Under the pieces are notes generated by a model, which had not been told where the DNA came from, did no database searches, and was given only the letters and a program-made list of their open reading frames with translations. The translations under genes were made by a program, and so were the position numbers. Shown here in pieces: positions 5,223 to 9,404 of a stretch of 9,404 bases of DNA; position 1 is the stretch's first letter; every line of letters starts with the position of its first letter. The stretch is from Elusimicrobiota bacterium. GTDB taxonomy: Bacteria; CG03; SLGR01. The DNA lies in NCBI GenBank assembly GCA_012511615.1, contig JAAZFS010000007.1:1-9404 (forward strand), read 5' to 3'.

Positions 5223-6134
5223 GTGTTCAATCTCATGCTTAGGATTTTGTTAAATAGAAACTTCATATTTATTACTGCACTTATTGTGGGTCTTATATTT
5301 GGAGATAAGATCGATCTTTTATCTTTTCTTAATATACCGATCTTAATTTTTATTATGGTTGTAGCGATGACGGAGACGGATTTTTCTCAGTTTAGAGATC
5401 TTAAGAAAGTTGTCCGTCCATTTGTGGCTGGGGTTTTGCTTAATTATTTCTTTTTATTTGCGGTCTTACTAATTCTGGGAAAACTTTTTATGGTGGAGGG
5501 AGACCTCTGGTCTGGGCTTGTTATAGCAGCTGCTAGTCCACCGGGGCTTGCAATTATGCCCTTTACAGCCTTAGTGGGTGGAAGTATGTTTCTTTCAACT
5601 GTGGCAACATTTTCCGCATTTATAGCTAGTCTGGTTTTTACTCCATTTCTTAGCTCTTTTTTTACCGGTGGAGAGCTGATCGGCTATTTTGAAATATTTA
5701 AATTATTCTTTCTGACTTTAGTTCTGCCGGTTATTATAGGAATAGGGATGAGGAAAATAGGGTTTGCAGACCTTGCCAAGAGAATACATGGAAATGTGGT
5801 AAATATAGGATTCGGAGTGATTTTTGCAATCATAACTGGAGTCAATCGTAGTATTGTTTTTGAAAATCCGGGAGAAATTTTGCGTCTTCTAATAATCTTT
5901 ATTATAGCAGTATATGGAGTGGCATATCTTTTTAAATATATACTTTCTAAGACAAATATTGATAGAAAAACGGCTATGAGTATTATCATCGTGGTAAGTA
6001 TAAAAAACTCCATATTTGGAGCAGCGGCGGCTTATCAGCTCGTTGGTCCGCTTGGGGCGGCTCCGGGGACACTGTTTACTTTTGTTACCCTTAGTTACTT
6101 GATGTTTATTGAAAAAATTGTTGCTTTCAAATAG
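5223..6134 (+). CDS. SBF/BASS-type ten-helix transporter (divergent)
   Basis: A 303-residue inner-membrane protein with about ten hydrophobic helices (roughly 13-27, 33-50, 65-88, 97-117, 122-145, 157-176, 192-206, 219-238, 251-272, 277-300). This fits the bile acid:sodium symporter (SBF/BASS) family, which takes up organic anions with sodium. Helix 4 carries AAASPPGLAIMPFTALVGGS where typical members have 'aPGGtaSN..t.lA.Gd..LS', and helix 9 carries SIKNSIFGAAAA where they have 'E.giQNs.LA'. The crossover Pro-Gly and the Asn-Ser survive, but the Ser-Asn and Glu/Gln used for sodium binding are changed, so substrate or coupling may differ. The GTG start at 5223 has only a weak purine-rich stretch before it; ATG at 5235 is the alternative. 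An operator-like repeat lies upstream. Substrate unknown. Confidence 0.78.
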   Translation: MFNLMLRILLNRNFIFITALIVGLIFGDKIDLLSFLNIPILIFIMVVAMTETDFSQFRDLKKVVRPFVAGVLLNYFFLFAVLLILGKLFMVEGDLWSGLVIAAASPPGLAIMPFTALVGGSMFLSTVATFSAFIASLVFTPFLSSFFTGGELIGYFEIFKLFFLTLVLPVIIGIGMRKIGFADLAKRIHGNVVNIGFGVIFAIITGVNRSIVFENPGEILRLLIIFIIAVYGVAYLFKYILSKTNIDRKTAMSIIIVVSIKNSIFGAAAAYQLVGPLGAAPGTLFTFVTLSYLMFIEKIVAFK

Positions 6135-6184
6135 AAAAAAAACCTAGGGTGAAATTTTTTGCAAGTGGAAATTAAGAAGCCGTT

Positions 6185-6207
6185 GTAAGTTTTTTACTTA
6201 TGTTTTT
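6185..6207 (+). terminator. weak terminator after the transporter gene
   Basis: GTAAGT (6185-6190) and ACTTAT (6196-6201) pair over 6 bp with one wobble around a TTTTT loop, and GTTTTT follows. The stem is short and AT-rich. It is the only terminator-like structure between the transporter and the next gene; an earlier A8/T6 run at 6134-6170 has no U-tract. Confidence 0.3.
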
Positions 6208-6223
6208 GCAAGGTTGTTGGAGA

Positions 6224-6238
6224 ATTATAGTTTATAAT
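6224..6238 (+). promoter_or_regulatory. perfect -10 box within a small palindrome
   Basis: TATAAT at 6233-6238 is an exact -10 consensus and is the right arm of the hyphenated palindrome ATTATA-GTT-TATAAT. No good -35 box is at the right distance: TTGCAA at 6206-6211 would need a 21-base spacer. The -10 ends only eight bases before the ATG at 6247, so a transcript would be leaderless or nearly so, in line with the missing ribosome site. The palindrome could bind a regulator. Confidence 0.4.
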
Positions 6239-6246
6239 GTGATTTT

Positions 6247-6606
6247 ATGTTGTACTTAATTTTTCTTGGTATTTTTTATGAGCTCATAGGGAATTATCTT
6301 GCTGAGACTATTAAGGAATTTCTTAATACAGAAGATAAAGAAAAATGGGCTGCTTCAAATGCAAAAGCTTTTGTAAGGCTTATGCTTTGGAATATTTTTA
6401 CTGGAATTCCATATATGATTCTTTTGGGATGGGGAGTAATTGCTGGACATTGTGAGGCCTGGATACTTTTTTTGCTTAGTATTCCTACTTCTTGGGAAAA
6501 AGCAGCGAGAAAGTTGTACAATAAGCGCTGGCTGGTGACCCTGATGCATAGTGTTTCAATGCTGGTGCTTTTTTTCTGGGCACGAAGGTTAATTCTAAGT
6601 GGTTAA
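6247..6606 (+). CDS. small membrane protein of unknown function
   Basis: A 119-residue protein with hydrophobic stretches at about 2-14, 45-66, 71-80 and 96-113, separated by charged loops (TIKEFLNTEDKEKW at 21-34, WEKAARKLYNKRW at 83-95). It is thus an integral inner-membrane protein with perhaps three or four spans. I do not recognise the family. There is no ribosome site before the ATG, and a perfect TATAAT sits just upstream. The gene stops two bases before the ribosome site of the ACT-like regulator gene, so the two are surely co-transcribed. That pairing suggests the membrane protein works in the same, possibly redox or hydrogenase-linked, setting, but this is only context. The Trp-rich, Lys/Arg-flanked helices show no transporter or enzyme motif. 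Confidence 0.7.
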   Translation: MLYLIFLGIFYELIGNYLAETIKEFLNTEDKEKWAASNAKAFVRLMLWNIFTGIPYMILLGWGVIAGHCEAWILFLLSIPTSWEKAARKLYNKRWLVTLMHSVSMLVLFFWARRLILSG

Positions 6607-6621
6607 AAGAGGAGATTGAGG

Positions 6622-6870
6622 ATGGAAATGGAAAATTTAGTTTTGATAAAAATTGAGCAGAGAGAGAAGGTGGCTGAAGGAGTGCAGAATCTTTTGACAG
6701 AGTTTGGTTGTAGCATAAAAACTAGGATAGGGTTTCACGAGGCTGCCGCAAATGTGTGCGCAAGCGGTGGCCTGATAATCCTTCAACTTATTCCTGGTGC
6801 GGAAGCGGATAAGTTAAAGAATGAACTTGGGAGTTTAGAGGGGGTAAGCATCGGGAAGGTTTGCTTTTAA
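6622..6870 (+). CDS. ACT-like protein, TM1266-type putative hydrogenase-system regulator
   Basis: An 82-residue protein. The ATG at 6622 is chosen because AGAGGAG (6608-6614) lies seven bases upstream; a TTG at 6616 would sit almost on the ribosome site. The layout is beta-alpha-beta-beta-alpha-beta: NLVLIKIEQREKVAEGVQNL, CSIKTRIGFHEA, ASGGLIILQLIP, EADKLKNELGSLEGVSIGKV. This matches the small ACT-like proteins named after TM1266, annotated as putative regulators of iron-only hydrogenase systems. In that family 'G.i..R.G.h' and the final 'l..l.gV.v' are typical, and both are visible. The stretch GFHEAAANVCASGG includes a His and a Cys that might bind metal or ligand (inference). No hydrogenase maturation genes (hydE, hydF, hydG) are in the window, so the link is from family naming only. 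It is the second gene of a two-gene unit. Confidence 0.7.
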   Translation: MEMENLVLIKIEQREKVAEGVQNLLTEFGCSIKTRIGFHEAAANVCASGGLIILQLIPGAEADKLKNELGSLEGVSIGKVCF

Positions 6871-6882
6871 ATAATAAAACGC

Positions 6883-6900
6883 AAGGCTAAATTTAGCTTT
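6883..6900 (+). terminator. hairpin between the ACT-like gene and the SGNH-TPR gene
   Basis: AAGGCTAAA and TTTAGCTTT form 9-bp arms with one G-T pair around the perfect palindrome GCTAAATTTAGC. There is no real U-tract beyond the arm, so termination would be weak; it may be an mRNA stabiliser or partial attenuator in a 47-base gap that has no evident promoter or ribosome site. Confidence 0.3.
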
Positions 6901-6917
6901 ATCCAGATTATATACAT

Positions 6918-8354
6918 ATGAGAAAATGTCTTGCTGCAATTTTGGGGGCGTTTATTATATTCATTGCAGCGGAGGGGCTTCTTAGAGTCGGCGGGCTTCT
7001 GCACCTTAAGAGCGTCAATAAGAGAAATCGCGGTCTCTATAATGAGGGGGGGACAATAAATATTCTCTGTACGGGTGATTCCATGACCTATAATCAGTAC
7101 CCTCTGCCTCTTGAAAAAATACTAAATGAGCGAGTAGGAAGCGAGTCAGTTCGATTTAATTTAATTGATGAAGGGCGGCCTGGAGTAGGCTCCAACTATG
7201 TAGCAGGCCACATAAGAGCTCATATCAAAAAACATAACCCCTCCCTTATTTTAGTGATGACTGGATTCAATGACCGGTCCGGTGAGGTTTCTTACGGAGC
7301 ACTTCCGTTGGGTAGAAGGTCCTTGTTCAGGGTTTTTGATTTGGTCAGGCTTCTCTCGTATAATTTGTCTGAAAAATTTTCTTCAAATGAGATTACCTTC
7401 CCAGAAGATGGATTTGAAAGTAAAGGTAGCTCTTCGCCTAAAGAGTTAAAAGAAACGACACTTACACTTGAAGAAAAAGTCTTGGTAACCTCTATATTGG
7501 AAGAGGCCCAGAGGATTCGTTTCAATCAAGGTCAGCTTGCTGCTACGGCACATATTGAGAAATACCTAATAGAATATGCTAATCTTGTCCCTCTTTATAA
7601 AGAGCTGGCTAATATATATCGAGAGTCAGCAATCTATGATAAGCTCGAAATAACGGCCCGCGCTTGGCTAAAGATAAACCCCAATTCGTCTGAGGCAAAA
7701 ATCAATCTTGGTCTAGTATATGGCCGTCATTTAAAGGATTCAGACCTAGCTGAAAAATATCTGACTGAAGCCTTAAAAACTGATCCGTATAATTCTGTCG
7801 TGTTTTCATTAATGGGCTCAATAAAAATGTATGAAGGTGATAGAGAAGGTGCTCTTGAATGTTTTGAAAAGGCCTTGGCCATTGATCCTTATAATGATGA
7901 AGCATTGGACAGAGGGGGGAGAATATTAGAAGAAATGCAAGAATATAAGCGAGCCACAGAATACTATAATCGTGCTTTTGAGGCCTATTACAAAAATAGA
8001 AACATTAAGCAGCTTGCTGAAAATTTGAATTTTGTAAGAGATGAAGCCCTCAAAAAGAATATTCCAATTTTATTTATCCAGTATCCTATGAGGGAGTTAG
8101 ATGAACTTAAAAATCTGATTAGTCCGCATCCTTCCGTATATTTTGTGGGTAACTATGCTAACTATAAAAAGCTAGTAGAGGAAAAAGGATACTGGGCGGT
8201 CTTTACTGATAGGTTCGGAGGAAATTTTGGACACATGACTAATATGGGAAATCAATTTCTGGCTGACCATATTACTGATACAATTATAAAGGATATATTC
8301 CATATCTATGGAAAAGATGCCCCGAAGAAAAAGGAAATTTCTAAAGAGGAATAA
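6918..8354 (+). CDS. membrane-anchored SGNH hydrolase-like protein with inserted TPR repeats
   Basis: A 478-residue protein. The N-terminus (MRKCLAAILGAFIIFIAAEG) is a signal anchor or uncleaved signal peptide, placing the rest in the periplasm. SGNH blocks: I at CTGDSMTY (Ser55); II around EGRPGVGSNY (Gly89 or Gly91); III at MTGFNDR (Asn118); V at GGNFGHMTNMGNQFLADHI (His439). Three TPR-like repeats lie between III and V, at about 225-258, 259-292 (ending LKTDPYN) and 293-326 (ending LAIDPYN), with a further helix pair at 328-358. The fold resumes with a strand at IPILFIQYP (382-390). The usual DxxH acid appears as Asn436, with Asp431 as a possible substitute. Such proteins act as esterases or acyltransferases on glycans or lipids; the TPRs would bind a partner. 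No ribosome site is seen at the ATG. It may be read through from the ACT-like gene. Confidence 0.8.
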   Translation: MRKCLAAILGAFIIFIAAEGLLRVGGLLHLKSVNKRNRGLYNEGGTINILCTGDSMTYNQYPLPLEKILNERVGSESVRFNLIDEGRPGVGSNYVAGHIRAHIKKHNPSLILVMTGFNDRSGEVSYGALPLGRRSLFRVFDLVRLLSYNLSEKFSSNEITFPEDGFESKGSSSPKELKETTLTLEEKVLVTSILEEAQRIRFNQGQLAATAHIEKYLIEYANLVPLYKELANIYRESAIYDKLEITARAWLKINPNSSEAKINLGLVYGRHLKDSDLAEKYLTEALKTDPYNSVVFSLMGSIKMYEGDREGALECFEKALAIDPYNDEALDRGGRILEEMQEYKRATEYYNRAFEAYYKNRNIKQLAENLNFVRDEALKKNIPILFIQYPMRELDELKNLISPHPSVYFVGNYANYKKLVEEKGYWAVFTDRFGGNFGHMTNMGNQFLADHITDTIIKDIFHIYGKDAPKKKEISKEE

Positions 8355-8485
8355 TATTAAGAAATATCGGTTTTATATCCTAGATTCTGCTAGTAGATGG
8401 GGATTTTTCAATAAACTGGCCCCAACTGAAAGTATATTCAAGAAATTTTCATAAAAACCTAGACTTAGATACATAGAGAAATTAT

Positions 8486-8513
8486 TTGACTTCAGCGTTG
8501 TGTTTTGTAAACT
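8486..8513 (+). promoter_or_regulatory. candidate promoter of the TonB-dependent receptor gene
   Basis: TTGACT (8486-8491), five of six to the -35 consensus, is followed after 16 bases by TAAACT (8508-8513), four of six to TATAAT. TATAAC at 8513-8518 is a better -10 but 21 bases away. The start codon at 8549 has a good ribosome site, GGGAG at 8536-8540. No clear Fur-type box was found. The rest of the 194-base gap holds only a weak TGGGG/CCCCA repeat (8398-8424). Confidence 0.4.
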
Positions 8514-8548
8514 ATAACGAAGCAGAAAAATCGTAGGGAGAGATTATA

Positions 8549-9079
8549 ATGAAAAAAAGTTTACACGCGATATTATTATGTCTTATAGGCGTTTGCCTTA
8601 GTGGCAGTTCATCCTATGCTTCCTTTTTGGGAGACTTAGGAGTAATCGAGGTGAGGGGTGAGCGCGAGCCGCGACTTGCCACCGAGTCGGCTCTCTATAT
8701 AGAAACCTTTATGGCCGACGATTTGATAGCCACTGGAAAAACTAATTTGTCCAGTATTTTAGACTCTGAGTCTGGTATGCAGGTCCATTATGCAGGTAGC
8801 GGAACTCTTTCGGGTTTATCAATCAGAGGAGTTTCCGGGGGGCAGACCAATAATAAAACCGCGGTTTATCTGGATGGAGCACCAGTTTCAACAATGCGTC
8901 GTGGATTTGTACTTGAAAGCTTTCCTGCTGAAACCATAGACAGGATAGATTTAATTCGAGGGCCAGCCTCAGCTTTATTTGGAGACGGTTCATTAAATGG
9001 TGCCATCAATATTACTTCAATCTTATCTCGAAAGAATATCACAAATTTAAATTTCCATGGGGGAAGTTTTGATGAATAA
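8549..9079 (+). CDS. TonB-dependent outer-membrane receptor, signal peptide and plug domain, ends at an in-frame stop
   Basis: Residues 1-24 are a cleavable signal peptide ending SSYA. IEVRGER (33-39) sits where these receptors carry the TonB-box/plug entry. The plug domain follows, about 45-158: ALYIETFMADDL, then SSILDSESGMQV, LSIRGV (90-95), AVYLDGAPV (105-113) and IDRIDLIRGPASALFGDGSL (130-149), then GAINI (151-155). These are classic plug signatures of siderophore/vitamin B12/glycan receptors. The barrel normally adds 400-700 residues, but TAA at 9077-9079 ends the frame at residue 176, just as the first barrel strand begins (NLNFHGGSFDE). The same frame stays open and barrel-like beyond. 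A plug alone would not make a transporter, so this is a broken gene, a sequencing error or a readthrough case. Substrate cannot be told. Confidence 0.85.
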   Translation: MKKSLHAILLCLIGVCLSGSSSYASFLGDLGVIEVRGEREPRLATESALYIETFMADDLIATGKTNLSSILDSESGMQVHYAGSGTLSGLSIRGVSGGQTNNKTAVYLDGAPVSTMRRGFVLESFPAETIDRIDLIRGPASALFGDGSLNGAINITSILSRKNITNLNFHGGSFDE

Positions 9080-9404
9080 GGAGGTTCTTTCCTTATTAAT
9101 CGTGCTCCTGGTAATTCAAATAATGCGGTCGCTGGAAGTCTGATGGATACTTCTGGTCATGACAAAAACCCTGCTACTCTTATAAACGGATACACTGCTT
9201 TTGAGACTATGCAAGGACGAAATACTTTTTCTTTTTCAGCTCGGGGTTTCTTAGCAGAAAGAGATAGCAAAGTTTATGCCCCCAGAACCGGGGCTTACAT
9301 GAGGATGACAAATGATATTGAGCATCTTCTTGGTTTTTTTAGAATGGGCTGGTCAGGCTATCTTGCCGGCAATTTTAGTTCTTTAAAATTGTACTACAAC
9401 ACAG
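9080..9404 (+). pseudogene. barrel part of the interrupted TonB-dependent receptor, runs off the window
   Basis: In the same frame as the plug domain, with no shift, the 108 codons after the TAA are all open. They read GGSFLINRAPGNSNN, then FETMQGRNTFSFSARGFLAE, then IEHLLGFFRMGWSGYLAGNF and end SSLKLYYNT at the edge. The alternating polar/hydrophobic pattern fits outer-membrane beta strands. There is no ATG, GTG or TTG start with a ribosome site at its beginning. AAGGAGGT (9078-9085) overlaps the stop but is followed by no ordinary start codon, only an ATT ten bases on. The piece is therefore best read as the continuation of one receptor gene split by a single nonsense codon. Confidence 0.7.

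Noticed and set aside
8355..8548. TGGGG/CCCCA repeat and repeated CTAG motifs as a terminator or operator
   Set aside because: The stem is only 5 bp with a 15- to 17-base loop and has no U-tract; the CTAG spacing shows no regular pattern.
8549..9404. Stop-codon recoding or programmed readthrough at 9077-9079
   Set aside because: The codon is TAA, which ends other genes here; recoding in bacteria is known for TGA and TAG. A point nonsense change or a sequencing error is simpler.

Overview
The window comes from an AT-rich genome of a diderm (Gram-negative type) bacterium. The support for an outer membrane is direct: a TonB-dependent receptor plug domain with a signal peptide, and a lipoprotein with a clear lipobox. 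The phylum cannot be told from the sequence. Genes are mostly short transcription units on alternating strands with roomy intergenic regions. Starts include ATG, GTG and TTG. Some starts have strong AAGGAG-type ribosome sites. Two others have none and sit directly behind a -10-like box, as expected for leaderless messages.

Left part (1-3800). A minus-strand pair of small, possibly DcrB/DUF1795-like proteins overlaps by ATGA and has a good TTGACA promoter. It diverges from a ClpX-like AAA+ unfoldase that lacks the zinc-binding domain and carries its own helical N-domain. The unfoldase gene converges on a sigma-70-type factor with an unusual C-terminal extension. The 293 bases between them are rich in inverted repeats: a 20-bp terminator stem with a large apical loop, a hexamer in four alternating orientations, and a second terminator.

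Middle (3800-6900). A 36-residue, strongly basic small protein is translationally coupled to a TPR lipoprotein, which ends in an AT-rich terminator palindrome spanning its stop codon. Next come an SBF/BASS-type ten-helix transporter with an altered substrate/sodium site, and a two-gene unit encoding a small membrane protein and an ACT-like protein of the TM1266 (iron-only hydrogenase system regulator) type.

Right part (6900-9404). An SGNH hydrolase-like, membrane-anchored protein carries TPR repeats inserted between its catalytic blocks. It is followed by a TonB-dependent receptor that is interrupted by one in-frame TAA at the plug/barrel boundary, with the same frame staying open and receptor-like to the window edge.

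No RNA genes, insertion sequences, CRISPR arrays or origins were recognised. The most notable items are the divergent ClpX-like protein, the SGNH-TPR fusion, the structured 2671-2963 region, the coupled basic mini-protein and the interrupted receptor. None by itself proves a new system.
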